NCBI RefSeq assembly: GCF_025751435.1
Contig: NZ_JAOWKY010000002.1
Coordinates: 310,001 to 374,000, forward strand
Reading direction: 5' to 3'
DNA: 64,000 bases
Source: Albidovulum marisflavi
Lineage (GTDB): Bacteria; Pseudomonadota; Alphaproteobacteria; Rhodobacterales; Rhodobacteraceae
Shown: positions 15,232 to 22,960 of the stretch, one piece after another
How the letters are laid out: each line of letters begins with the position of its first letter
How positions within the stretch are numbered: the stretch's first letter is position 1
The notes under the pieces: model-generated
The model's input: only the letters and a program-made list of their open reading frames with translations
Told to the model about the DNA's origin: nothing
Database searches by the model: none
Position numbers and translations under genes: made by a program

Positions 15232-16560
15232 CGCGGCCCTCAGGGCGAGACGGCCTATGTCAACCAGTTCTTCACGATGCGGAACTGCGAGGTGGGGACG
15301 AAACACGTCTTCGCGGGCACAACGCGGCTGGTCTCGAAGCTGGTCAAGCAGCCGAAGGACATCGACGGGGACGGGGTGCCCGACCCGATCGCCAACTGCG
15401 CGGCGGAGCCCTGGGGCTGGACCAATGGCAACGGGCTGGGCCTTGGTCATGCCAATGGCAATAACGGTCAGGGCAATGGCTGGTGCAACGGCGGCGGCAA
15501 CGGCAACAACCCGCCGGGCGCCGAGCTTTACGAGTTCCAGCAATACTACTTCCACCCCGACCACCTCGGCTCGTCGAGCTATGTGACCGACGCCGACGGC
15601 GAGATCTTCCAGCACCTGGAATACTTCCCCTTCGGCGAAACCTGGGTAGAGGAACACTCCAACACCCAGCGCACGCCGTATCTGTTCACCGGCAAGGAGC
15701 TGGATGAAAAGACGCAGCTCTACTACTTCGGCGCGCGGTATTACGACCCGAGGACGAGCGTGTGGCAGAGCCCCGATCCGATCTTGGCGAGCTATTTGGG
15801 GGGAAGCGGCTCGGGTTCTGGTGTCTACTCTCCTATGAATCTGAGCTTGTATGGCTACTCTCATCAACGGCCAGTGGTCCTATTTGATCCGGACGGACGG
15901 GAAGTTGGCAAATTCGATTGGGATCGCCTGACCGCCCTCACACTTGGGGGCGCGGCATTGGGATCAACCACCCTCGCCACTGCGGGTACTGTTTGTACCG
16001 TTGGTGCCCCGGCCTGCTCTGGTGCGGGCTACGTTGGCGGCGGCGTGATTGGCGGTGTGGGTGGTGCGATTGTCGGCTTGGGAACTGAGATTGTTGAAGA
16101 GTCGTCCCCATATGTTGTTGCCGGTGCCCAATGGGTCGGAAATCAGTCCGCCGGATTGTGGAACTGGATGACGGGGAACGGTGCGACTTCGCAAGCGCTC
16201 CCGCATCCCGACATCCGTGCCAAGGATCTTCCGGCTCCTCCGCCCGGTCGAGTTCCGTTGTTCCGCGCCGTTGGAGCTGGGGAGGCGGCCGCACTTCTCG
16301 CCAATGCAGGGAGGTTTACACCTAGCCCTTACGGCAGCGAAGGGAAATATTTTGCCCTTGATCCTTTGGGAGCAGCCATTGAAGGTAGAGCGCTACACCC
16401 AGAAGGTTTTGTGGTAGTTGCAACAACTGCTCCATCTATGGTAGTGAATAACGGTTCGTATTTTGAGGACGCAACTAGGGAAGGCAAAGTTCCTAGTGTT
16501 GTTGTTTGGAATCCAGAGTTGCCACTATTGACCCCAGCAATACCAGTTTTGGTGGACTAG
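15232..16560 (+). CDS. Rhs core tip with putative ART-like C-terminal toxin (5'-truncated)
   Basis: The frame is closed upstream by TAG at 15229-15231, so the long N-terminal Rhs shell is missing. The first in-frame ATG is at 15277. From that ATG, residues 1-82 include a glycine/asparagine-rich linker, and 83-207 hold the Rhs-associated core (YYFHPDHLGSSSYVTDADG, YLFTGKELDE, YYFGARYYDP). The core ends in RPVVLFDPDGR, the junction that precedes variable toxin tips. Residues ~218-275 are glycine/alanine-rich and hydrophobic. The final ~105 residues (PLFRAVGAGEAAALLANAGRF, then GKYFALDPLG) resemble ADP-ribosyltransferase-type toxin domains; that call is tentative. The predicted immunity gene follows one base after the stop. 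Without the shell it may be a silent recombination cassette. Confidence 0.7.
   Translation, partial: RGPQGETAYVNQFFTMRNCEVGTKHVFAGTTRLVSKLVKQPKDIDGDGVPDPIANCAAEPWGWTNGNGLGLGHANGNNGQGNGWCNGGGNGNNPPGAELYEFQQYYFHPDHLGSSSYVTDADGEIFQHLEYFPFGETWVEEHSNTQRTPYLFTGKELDEKTQLYYFGARYYDPRTSVWQSPDPILASYLGGSGSGSGVYSPMNLSLYGYSHQRPVVLFDPDGREVGKFDWDRLTALTLGGAALGSTTLATAGTVCTVGAPACSGAGYVGGGVIGGVGGAIVGLGTEIVEESSPYVVAGAQWVGNQSAGLWNWMTGNGATSQALPHPDIRAKDLPAPPPGRVPLFRAVGAGEAAALLANAGRFTPSPYGSEGKYFALDPLGAAIEGRALHPEGFVVVATTAPSMVVNNGSYFEDATREGKVPSVVVWNPELPLLTPAIPVLVD
15268..15513 (+). repeat. Rhs-tip direct repeat, copy 1
   Basis: This ~246-bp segment encodes the Rhs residues from FFTMRN through the GNG-rich linker. It is repeated with few differences at 16956-17207 in the same orientation. 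The two copies flank the core, toxin and immunity genes between them. Confidence 0.85.
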
Positions 16561-16561
16561 A

Positions 16562-16843
16562 ATGAAATATAAAGCAGAGATAAAACTAAAAAAGGAAGGA
16601 GGTAGAAAGGAGGCTATACGGCATTCACCGTTCCTCGGACATATTAAATTTAATGAAGCCGATGCTGAAGGCTTTAGTGTTAAGGTTTTCTTTGACGATA
16701 CCGTACATTGGGAGGTCGGAGAATCGATGGAGTGTCGCGTGGAGTTTTTGCACTATGACATATTTCCTGTAGACTTAAGAGGTGATGTCTTTACGTTGTT
16801 TGATGGACGAGTTATAGGTAATGGTAGGTTTGCATCTTCGTGA
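16562..16843 (+). CDS. Putative immunity protein resembling EF-Tu domain III
   Basis: The 93-residue protein starts one base after the toxin stop. Its sequence follows the beta-barrel of EF-Tu domain III: KAEIKLKKEGGR then HSPFLGHIKF near the N-terminus, and GESMECRVEFLH then FTLFDGRVIGNGRF near the C-terminus. In EF-Tu the matching strands read EVYILSKDEGGRHTPF and GDNIKMVVTLIH, ending in EGGRTVGAGVV. No GTPase domain is present. The gene is clearly AT-rich compared with its surroundings. Position makes it the cognate immunity protein of the adjacent toxin. The resemblance suggests it either mimics EF-Tu towards the toxin or simply reuses a common barrel fold. The similarity is read by eye and needs profile confirmation. 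Confidence 0.65.
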   Translation: MKYKAEIKLKKEGGRKEAIRHSPFLGHIKFNEADAEGFSVKVFFDDTVHWEVGESMECRVEFLHYDIFPVDLRGDVFTLFDGRVIGNGRFASS

Positions 16844-16937
16844 CCGCATTGCACAATTAGGGATTTTTGTTATTATGCAATGCGTATTAATGTGTAATGT
16901 AAGAGGTTGGTTTGTTAATATTTTAATATCAGAGTGA

Positions 16938-17207
16938 GACGACCTGTATCCCGAGTTCTTCACCATGCGGAACCGCGAGGTGGGGACGAAGCATGTCTTC
17001 GCCGGGTCCACGCGGCTGGTCTCGAAGCTGGTCAAGCAGCCGAAGGATATCGACGGCGACGGCACGCCCGACCCGATCGCCAACTGCGCGGCGGAGCCCT
17101 GGGGCTGGACCAACGGCAACGGGCTGGGCCTTGGTCATGCCAATGGCAATAACGGTCAGGGCAATGGCTGGTGCAACGGCAATGGCGGAGGCAATGGGAA
17201 CAACCCG
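16938..17207 (+). pseudogene. Second Rhs-tip fragment
   Basis: The frame opens after TGA at 16935-16937 and encodes DLYPEFFTMRNREVGTKHVF through the GNG-rich linker, near-identical to the start of the 15232 gene. It stops matching at about 17207, before the Rhs core motifs, and continues out of register for ~20 codons to a stop at 17279. It has no start codon of its own and no shell, so it is a displaced cassette fragment. The 87 bases before it (16844-16930) are AT-rich and without a gene. Confidence 0.75.
16956..17207 (+). repeat. Rhs-tip direct repeat, copy 2
   Basis: This ~252-bp segment repeats 15268-15513, with a small length difference in the glycine/asparagine linker. Confidence 0.85.
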
Positions 17208-17218
17208 CTTCGGGCCGC

Positions 17219-17302
17219 GGGGCAGGTCAGAGCGAAGTCCTGCAAGAAATGGTCGACTACGTTGCCCAACGGGGTGTAGTTCTAACGATATTCGACTACT
17301 AG
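17219..17302 (+). pseudogene. Last ~27 codons of a lost toxin tip
   Basis: In a frame different from the Rhs fragment just upstream, bases 17219-17302 encode a short tail containing QEMVDYVAQRGVVLTIFDY and a stop 11 bases before the next ATG. The position between an Rhs tip and an immunity-like gene suggests the C-terminal end of a toxin whose body was deleted, with the junction out of frame. It is too short to assign a family. Confidence 0.4.
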
Positions 17303-17313
17303 TAGAGTACCGG

Positions 17314-17808
17314 ATGTTAGCGTGGCTGAAAGGTTTAGTCTCTGGAGCCGGGTATCATCCCGATGCTTCAGTTCGACTGGTGGAGGCATTTGAATACAAA
17401 GACAAAATTGTACTAGTGCCAGGCGTGAATACCGGGAAGGCGCGAATTCCTGATCCCGACAAAGCCGTCGTCACTAGTCTTGAGGCATCGGATGACGCGC
17501 TCGGAAGTGCGCTTCTCAAGGCGCTGGAGAGGCACAGACAGGACAGCAAATTCAAGGCACCCGAATATGAAAAGGGTGATGTTATCGACGTCAAGACCCA
17601 TGAGTTGATCGGCTTTTCGCGCGCAAGGGGCTTCTTCTCAAAGGTGAAGTACGCCCAAGCAGCGGAACGGGACGGGGATGTGACCCTGTCGCCTTCGATA
17701 AAGGGGGCGATCACAGCCAAGCTTCCCGGTATCACGCTGTCGTCGGGTGATCAGGAAGCGCTCGGCGCAGCACTTCGCAAAACCATCGAGGCCTGTCGTT
17801 TGTCATAA
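17314..17808 (+). CDS. Orphan immunity-like protein, possibly CdiI/DUF1436-type
   Basis: This 164-residue soluble protein begins MLAWLKGLVSGAG and ends in ITLSSGDQEALGAALRKTIEAC. The ending resembles CdiI immunity proteins of the DUF1436 group, where a serine/aspartate turn precedes an E-x-LG-x-AL helix. The centre has HELIGFSRARGFFSK and DVTLSPSIKG. The family call is tentative. It follows the remnant of a toxin tip, so it is probably an orphan immunity gene kept after loss of its toxin. No strong ribosome-binding site was seen; expression may depend on read-through from upstream. Confidence 0.45.
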   Translation: MLAWLKGLVSGAGYHPDASVRLVEAFEYKDKIVLVPGVNTGKARIPDPDKAVVTSLEASDDALGSALLKALERHRQDSKFKAPEYEKGDVIDVKTHELIGFSRARGFFSKVKYAQAAERDGDVTLSPSIKGAITAKLPGITLSSGDQEALGAALRKTIEACRLS

Positions 17809-17812
17809 GTCG

Positions 17813-17990
17813 ATGGAATCGGTCCGGGAGACCGGGACCTGGGAATACCAGCCGAACAAGACCGAGAGCTTCACGCTGAACATGGCCTCCGACACGATCC
17901 GCAACATCGTGGCGAAGGATCAGCAGCATGTGCGCACCCAGCCAAGCGGCACGCAGATCACGCAGAATAAGACCTCCTACGACTGGACCT
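17813..17990 (+). pseudogene. Unidentified coding remnant cut by the second IS5 fragment
   Basis: An open frame of about 59 codons, beginning MESVRETGTWEYQPNKTE and continuing with SDTIRNIVAKDQQHV, has the codon usage of a real gene and ends abruptly where transposase sequence begins at 17991. I do not recognise it. It may come from the same Rhs/secretion-related locus. Confidence 0.4.
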
Positions 17991-18265
17991 ATAGGGGATC
18001 AGGACGACCAGATGCTTCTGGCGGCGGCTCAGCGTGCTGGAATCCGGCACCGGCCAATCGAGCCCGGCCAGGTCCAGCAAGCTCCCCACCATCCCGGTCG
18101 CTTGCCGCAGCGGCCGCCCGAAGAGCGCCTTCAGCATCAGGCAGGTCTGGATCGCCGCGTCCGGGAAGACGGGCTGCCGCCCGCGCTTGCCGGTCGATTT
18201 GGCAAACCACTGCGTCTCGGGATCGAACCAGATCGACAGCGATCCGCGCCTTTCCGGCGCGGCGT
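17991..18265 (-). mobile_element. Internal fragment of IS5-family transposase
   Basis: This 275-bp stretch matches 13715-13989 of the first IS remnant with only a few substitutions. It covers the N-terminal half of the transposase on the minus strand. It lacks the start codon, both terminal repeats and the C-terminal half. The two fragments have the same orientation and bracket the toxin/immunity region. Confidence 0.85.
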
Positions 18266-18632
18266 TACTCGAAGCTGACCGGCAGGCACCGCCTGATCCC
18301 AGGAAAAGTTCTGAGTGACAAAGTCCAGCGCGCCGCGCTTGGGACGACGACGTGCCAGAAACCCTCTCTTGTCAAATCTCCCTGAACTGTCCCATCGGCG
18401 CTGACGTCAGACACCCTTTGCGGAGACAGGTTCGAATTGGTCTGACACCACCTGCCAAACGGGTGGCACGGTTTCTTCGCCGCCTGGAGGAACTCGCGGG
18501 CAAGGCGAACTGAGACGCGTTCGAATTCGTCTGGCGGCACCCTCAGATAGCACTGCTCGATATTGCGCAATTTTGTCCAAAGCAATACGTTCGCCTTAGA
18601 CTGACCGGTAGTGTGGGAGGGGGCTTACAATC
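18266..18632. other. Intergenic region before glycan operon
   Basis: I see no supported gene. A minus-strand frame (18265-18585) has no family resemblance. An AT-richer stretch at about 18540-18600 and a strong GGGAGGGGG just before 18633 suggest that the promoter and ribosome-binding site of the following operon lie here. Two imperfect copies of GTTCGAATTSGTCTG occur near 18430 and 18518. Confidence 0.35.
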
Positions 18633-19802
18633 GTGCCGGAAACGACAGGCGGGTCCAGCCCAATTCCTTTCTCGCGGACTTATATCTACGGAAATGAGAT
18701 TGATTTCATTCAAAAAACCATAGAAACAGGGCGGCTTTCCGGCCCCGGTCCGCAAAGCGAGGCCTGTGAGAGGCAGATCCGGGAGACGGTCTCTGCCCCT
18801 TGGGCGGCGGTCGTGCCGTCCTGTACGGCAGCTCTCGAAATGGCGGCGCTCCTGATCGGCCTCGCTCCGGGGGACGAGGTGATCATGCCCTCGTTCACCT
18901 TCGTCTCGACGGCGACCTCCGTGGTCTTGCGTGGCGCGATTCCTGTTTTTGCTGATATCGATCCCGTGACACTGAACCTCTGCCCCGATGCGGCGGCGGC
19001 TGCGATCACGCCACGGACGAAAGCAATTTTCGTCGTCCATTATGCGGGCGTCGTCGCGGATATGGACCGTCTGGGAAAGCTGGCGACGGAACACGGGCTA
19101 GCCATCGTAGAGGATGCCGCCCAGGCCTATGGTGCGAAACGCGGGGGACGCCCGGCCGGTAGCTACGGGGCGGCGGCTGGCTTCAGTTTCCACGGGACGA
19201 AAAACATCGGCGCTGGCGAAGGCGGCGCGCTGGTTGTCAACGACCCCGCGCTGGTCGAACGAGCGGCGATCCTGCGCGACAAGGGCACTGATCGTGGCAA
19301 GTTCCTGCGCGGTGAGGTCGATGCCTATAGCTGGCAGGATGTCGGCTCGTCGCAGATCGTCAGCGAGCTCACCGCCGCCTTCCTGCACGCTCAACTGCTG
19401 CAGGCCGACGCGATCCGGTCCGAACGACTCGCCCTTTGGCAAGGCTACCAGGATGCCCTGCGCGAGGCCGAGGGCGCCGGTCATTTCACACTGCCCCACC
19501 CGCCGGCAGACGCCGAACACAACGGTCATATCTTCTTCCTGATGCTACCCGATGCCTCCGCCCGTCGCGACCTGTCGGCCCATCTTGCCCGGAACGGGAT
19601 CACGGCCTCACCGCACTATGTGCCGCTGCATACGGCGCCTGCCGGACGGCGGTTCGGGCGGACTTCGGGGTCGCTGACAATGACCGATCGAGCCGGCGAG
19701 TGCCTTTTGCGGCTGCCGTTGTGGAACGGGCTTGGCGACGACCTTCACCGCGTGACCGGGGCCGTCCTGAGCTGGTGCGCGGACAGAAGGGCGGCCGCTT
19801 GA
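18633..19802 (+). CDS. DegT/DnrJ/EryC1-type sugar aminotransferase (WecE-like)
   Basis: The 389-residue PLP enzyme has the family landmarks: SCTAALEMAALLIGLAPGDEVIMPSF at about 63-87, VEDAAQAYGA with D161, and the Schiff-base lysine K190 in FHGTKNIGAGEGGAL. Late motifs PHYVPLH and LLRLPLWNGL match the WecE/RffA group, which converts dTDP-4-keto-6-deoxyglucose to the 4-amino sugar using glutamate. The substrate is inferred from subfamily resemblance. The GTG start is preceded by a purine-rich GGGAGGGGG. It is the first gene of a four-gene unit with a BKACE enzyme, a glycosyltransferase and an acyltransferase, consistent with synthesis of an acylated amino sugar on a surface glycan. Confidence 0.85.
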   Translation: MPETTGGSSPIPFSRTYIYGNEIDFIQKTIETGRLSGPGPQSEACERQIRETVSAPWAAVVPSCTAALEMAALLIGLAPGDEVIMPSFTFVSTATSVVLRGAIPVFADIDPVTLNLCPDAAAAAITPRTKAIFVVHYAGVVADMDRLGKLATEHGLAIVEDAAQAYGAKRGGRPAGSYGAAAGFSFHGTKNIGAGEGGALVVNDPALVERAAILRDKGTDRGKFLRGEVDAYSWQDVGSSQIVSELTAAFLHAQLLQADAIRSERLALWQGYQDALREAEGAGHFTLPHPPADAEHNGHIFFLMLPDASARRDLSAHLARNGITASPHYVPLHTAPAGRRFGRTSGSLTMTDRAGECLLRLPLWNGLGDDLHRVTGAVLSWCADRRAAA

Positions 19803-19816
19803 CGGGCTCCCGAACC

Positions 19817-20662
19817 ATGAAGAAGGGCTTCCTGTTGAATGTGGCCTTCACAGGCGCGGTGTCTGACAAGGCAAGGAATCCCGCGGTCCCATACACGACC
19901 GCCGAAATCGTGGCCGACTCGCGGGCGGCGGTGGCGGCGGGCGCTTCCGTCGGACATTTTCACGTGCGTGACAATGCGGGCCGCGCATGCAACGATCCTG
20001 CGCGCTACGCCGATCTCTTTGCCGCATTGCGGGACTGCCCCGACACTGCCGAGATGGTCATCGTTGCGTCGACCAGCGGCCGGCACGGCCAGACCCTAGA
20101 GGAACGCGCCGCCGTTTTGTCGCTGCCGCCGGAGGTGCGGCCCGACATGGCCTCGCTGACGCTCTCGTCGCTGAATTTTGCCGGCGGCCCCTCGATCAAC
20201 GGCCCGGACACGATCCGCGCGCTGGCACGGTCGATGCTGAAGGCGGGCGTTCGGCCGGAGCTGGAGGTCTTCGACCTTGGCATGGTGGCATTTCTTCACC
20301 GGCTGATCGACGAGGGTCTGGTCGAGCCACCCTATTATGTAAACGTGATCCTTGGAAATGTCGCCGGCCTTCAGGCGGACCCGCTGTCGGTCGGAGCCGT
20401 GCTTGCCAATCTTCCGCAGGACGCGATCGTCAGCCTTGGTGGCATCGGTTCGGCCCAGGGAAAGGCGCATCTTCTGGCGCTGGCCGCAACTGACGGTCTG
20501 CGGACCGGCGTGGAGGACAATTTCCGCCTGCCCGGCCAGAACGCGCTGGCTTCAAATCCCGACATGGCGAACTTCGCTGCGACGCTTGCGCGCCTGGCCG
20601 GACGGACCCTCGCGACGCCCGCAGAGGCACGCCGTCGTCTTGGCCTTGCAAACGGCAACTGA
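19817..20662 (+). CDS. BKACE-family beta-keto acid cleavage enzyme (DUF849)
   Basis: The 281-residue TIM-barrel protein shows the family's metal site: HFH at 47-49 in GHFHVRD, and a later glutamate in GVEDNF near residue 235. LVIVAST-like and LGGIGSAQ strands also fit. BKACE enzymes such as Kce use zinc to condense a beta-keto acid with acetyl-CoA, giving acetoacetate and a CoA thioester. The substrate here is unknown. It starts 14 bases after the aminotransferase stop; a TTG at 19799 is an alternative start. It abuts the glycosyltransferase (stop followed directly by ATG). A lysine-fermentation type enzyme inside a sugar operon is unusual and may supply an acyl-CoA for the downstream acyltransferase. 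Confidence 0.85.
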   Translation: MKKGFLLNVAFTGAVSDKARNPAVPYTTAEIVADSRAAVAAGASVGHFHVRDNAGRACNDPARYADLFAALRDCPDTAEMVIVASTSGRHGQTLEERAAVLSLPPEVRPDMASLTLSSLNFAGGPSINGPDTIRALARSMLKAGVRPELEVFDLGMVAFLHRLIDEGLVEPPYYVNVILGNVAGLQADPLSVGAVLANLPQDAIVSLGGIGSAQGKAHLLALAATDGLRTGVEDNFRLPGQNALASNPDMANFAATLARLAGRTLATPAEARRRLGLANGN

Positions 20663-21721
20663 ATGCCAAGCGTGACAGTCAGCATCGTCAGCAGCAACGT
20701 CCGGCCAGAGGTCGGCGAGGCCGTGGCAAACGGACTTGAAGCGCGCGGGTTGCAGGCGCGCTTTCTGGAGGATGCAACTCCCGAGGCGATGCGCTCGGAC
20801 TTGATCCTCCTGCTTGGCGGCCCCTCGTCGCAGCGTACCACGATCGGTCGGATCGAACGGGCGCGGTCCGGCAGGCCCGGCGTCGCGGCCTGGCTGTTTG
20901 AACCTTTACCGCCGCCCGAATTGCCTTGCGACACCGTCCGGCGCGCGACACGGTTCAGCGCCATCCGAACAGGTCGTCGCTGGACCCGCCCCCTGATGCG
21001 TTTCCTGTCCTGGCCGACCGACGCGATGCTCGCCCGCCGCGCAGGACGCGGCCTTTCGGCGTCGAACATGCGGTTCTTCATTGACAGCGCCAGTTTTGCC
21101 TTTCGTGGCACCGAGCGGGGCTGGCTGGACGCGGTCTTTGTCAGTACCGAGCAGAAGCGCGCGCAATTGGCGGACTGGGGCGTGCCTTCGACCTTCCTGC
21201 CCGTGGGGCAACAGCCGGCTTTCGGCCGGGATCTGGGCCTCGACAGGGACATCGACCTTCTGTTCATCGGCTCGATGAAATCCCGTCGGCGGCAGGCGGC
21301 GCTCAAGTCCCTGTTCGCCACGGCGCGCGGGCAGGGTCTGACCGTCCATGTCCCGGAAGGCGCCGTCTGGGGGGAAGACAGGACACGGTTGATCAACCGC
21401 GCGCGCGTGCTGCTGCATGTCCACCAGTTCGACTGGGACACGCCGTGGATGCGCTGGTGTCTGGCCGCCGCCAATGGGGCCGTCGTCATCAGCGAACCCC
21501 TGAGCCTTCCCGATCCGCTGCGCCCCGGCGTCGATTATGTCGAGGCCCCTTTGAGCGGGATGGCCGCGCTTCTGGCCGAACTCGCGCGAAACGAGGACAG
21601 GCGCCTTGCCATGCTGGCAGCCAGCCGCGCCCGGATCGAAGCAACCATGACCCAGGGCGCGTCTTTGGATCGCCTCGCCGAACGTCTTCTGGCCCTCGCC
21701 CGTGAAAGGAGAGACCGATGA
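20663..21721 (+). CDS. GT-B glycosyltransferase (CgeB-like/group 1)
   Basis: The 352-residue protein has the GT-B C-terminal lobe pattern: IDLLFIGSMKSRRRQ near 195-208, LINRARVLLHVHQFDWD near 240-256 and AAANGAVVISEPL near 268-280. These are typical of CgeB-like and group 1 transferases that add sugars from nucleotide donors. The N-terminal lobe is divergent, and no membrane segment or signal peptide is evident. Donor and acceptor cannot be read from sequence. The ATG follows the preceding stop without a gap and its own stop overlaps the next ATG, so it is in the middle of one operon. Confidence 0.72.
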   Translation: MPSVTVSIVSSNVRPEVGEAVANGLEARGLQARFLEDATPEAMRSDLILLLGGPSSQRTTIGRIERARSGRPGVAAWLFEPLPPPELPCDTVRRATRFSAIRTGRRWTRPLMRFLSWPTDAMLARRAGRGLSASNMRFFIDSASFAFRGTERGWLDAVFVSTEQKRAQLADWGVPSTFLPVGQQPAFGRDLGLDRDIDLLFIGSMKSRRRQAALKSLFATARGQGLTVHVPEGAVWGEDRTRLINRARVLLHVHQFDWDTPWMRWCLAAANGAVVISEPLSLPDPLRPGVDYVEAPLSGMAALLAELARNEDRRLAMLAASRARIEATMTQGASLDRLAERLLALARERRDR

Positions 21722-22356
21722 AACCGATCCTTGTTCTGGGCACGACGCCCTATGCCGCCGTCTTCGTCGACAGTTTCGAAGCCTGCCAGGGCGTTCGCTT
21801 CGACGGTTGCGTCGAGAATCTCGACCGCGCGCGCTGTGCTGAGCGAATTCTACACCTGCCCATTCACTGGTTCGAAGACATCGACCCGATGAAGGACAGC
21901 CATCTCTTGGCCTGTGCTCTAGGCACCACGCGGCGCGCCGACTGGATCGCGCAGATGGAAGAACGCGGCTTCGGCTTCGCGACGCTGGTCCACCCCTCGT
22001 CGGTTGTGTCGGCACGCACTGAGATGGCCGCCGGCGTGTCCGTGGACATGGGCGCCGTAATTGCGGGCTTCAGCACGATCGACGCCCATGTCCGCATCGG
22101 CCGCCGGACCTCGATCGGACATCACACGATGATCGGGGCCTGTTCGACCATTCATCCGGGCAGCATCATCTCGGGCAATTGCAGGATCGGACGCCAGGTG
22201 ACCATCGGCACGGGAGCGGTCGTCATCGACGGGATCGAGATCGGAGACGGTGCCGTGATCGCGGCGGGCGCGGTCGTGAACCGCCCGGTGGCGCCGCGCT
22301 CTATGGTCGCCGGCAATCCCGCGGGCGAAAAGCAGGTGGATTACGGACCCAGATAG
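21718..22356 (+). CDS. NeuD/PglD-family sugar O/N-acyltransferase
   Basis: The 212-residue protein begins with the Rossmann-like PglD N-terminal domain (PILVLGTTPYAAVF). It then has left-handed beta-helix hexapeptide repeats from about 100 to 190 (SIGHHTMIG, TIHPGSIISG, TIGTGAVVIDG, VIAAGAVVN), ending in SMVAGNPA. A catalytic histidine is expected in IGHHTMIG. These enzymes transfer an acetyl or other acyl group from CoA to an amino or hydroxyl group of an activated sugar. With the aminotransferase four genes upstream in the same unit, the likely acceptor is a 4-amino-4,6-dideoxy sugar. It overlaps the glycosyltransferase by ATGA. Confidence 0.85.
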   Translation: MKPILVLGTTPYAAVFVDSFEACQGVRFDGCVENLDRARCAERILHLPIHWFEDIDPMKDSHLLACALGTTRRADWIAQMEERGFGFATLVHPSSVVSARTEMAAGVSVDMGAVIAGFSTIDAHVRIGRRTSIGHHTMIGACSTIHPGSIISGNCRIGRQVTIGTGAVVIDGIEIGDGAVIAAGAVVNRPVAPRSMVAGNPAGEKQVDYGPR

Positions 22357-22549
22357 CGCGCTGTCCGTCTTCTGGAATTTGCCGTAGAGGTCTTCTCTGA
22401 GGTACTTGGCTAGTTGCGGCAACTGAGGAACGTCATGCCCTTGCCGACGTGGCCCCAAACATTTGCTGCGACCAGGACACTGTGCACATCAAAGGTATGT
22501 GCCTCGGTTTCAACGAGGGACAGGTCAGGACGCAAAATCTCAAGCGGAC

Positions 22550-22960
22550 TCAACGCCCAAACAGCGTGACCTTCGCCCGCTCGATACCCAGCGTCCCGGT
22601 CTCGTAGCGAAACACGACGACGTCGATGTTTCGGTCATTCCCGCGCAAGTCGATTGCCCTTGTGCATTCACCATTGCGGAGTGTGCGCTGAATGACCACG
22701 TTCTGGCTGCCGCCATTTTCAAAGCGCACGTCCACGTCGTAGAACGTTACGCGGGCGTCACTCACGCAGATCCTGATTTCGTCGTAGCGTCGTCCGCCGA
22801 CAGGGATTCTGTCGCGCTCCCTATGATCCATGACGTTGCGCGAGCCGAGTTTTTTCCAGCTCTCCGCTACCGCGGGAACGGCTGACAGGCTGATGATGGT
22901 TGCCGCAAGGACAAGGCACGCGAAGGCGTCAAAGTGGATATTTCGGAACTTCAGCATCAT
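22550..22960 (-). CDS. Small secreted protein, DUF2541-like
   Basis: The ~136-residue protein has an N-terminal export signal (FACLVLAATIISLSAVPAVAES), with likely cleavage after AVA, leaving a beta-rich domain of ~100 residues. Its conserved-looking features are WKKLGS, YDEIRICVSDARVTFYDV, IDLRGNDRNID and a final KVTLFGR. These recall small periplasmic proteins of the DUF2541/YaaI type, but I cannot confirm the family. Two consecutive ATGs (22960, 22957) lie 4-7 bases after AGGA; either may be used. It is transcribed towards the glycan operon and appears to be a single-gene unit. Role unknown. Confidence 0.6.
   Translation of the reverse strand: MMLKFRNIHFDAFACLVLAATIISLSAVPAVAESWKKLGSRNVMDHRERDRIPVGGRRYDEIRICVSDARVTFYDVDVRFENGGSQNVVIQRTLRNGECTRAIDLRGNDRNIDVVVFRYETGTLGIERAKVTLFGR

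Noticed and set aside
15430-15515. Glycine/asparagine-coding repeats near 15430-15515 and 17120-17207 as a CRISPR or tandem-repeat array
   Set aside because: They are short low-complexity codons within the Rhs linker, without regular spacer structure. No CRISPR array was seen in the window.
18265-18585. 106-codon minus-strand frame beside the second IS fragment
   Set aside because: No family resemblance, and it spans the junction of IS and intergenic sequence.
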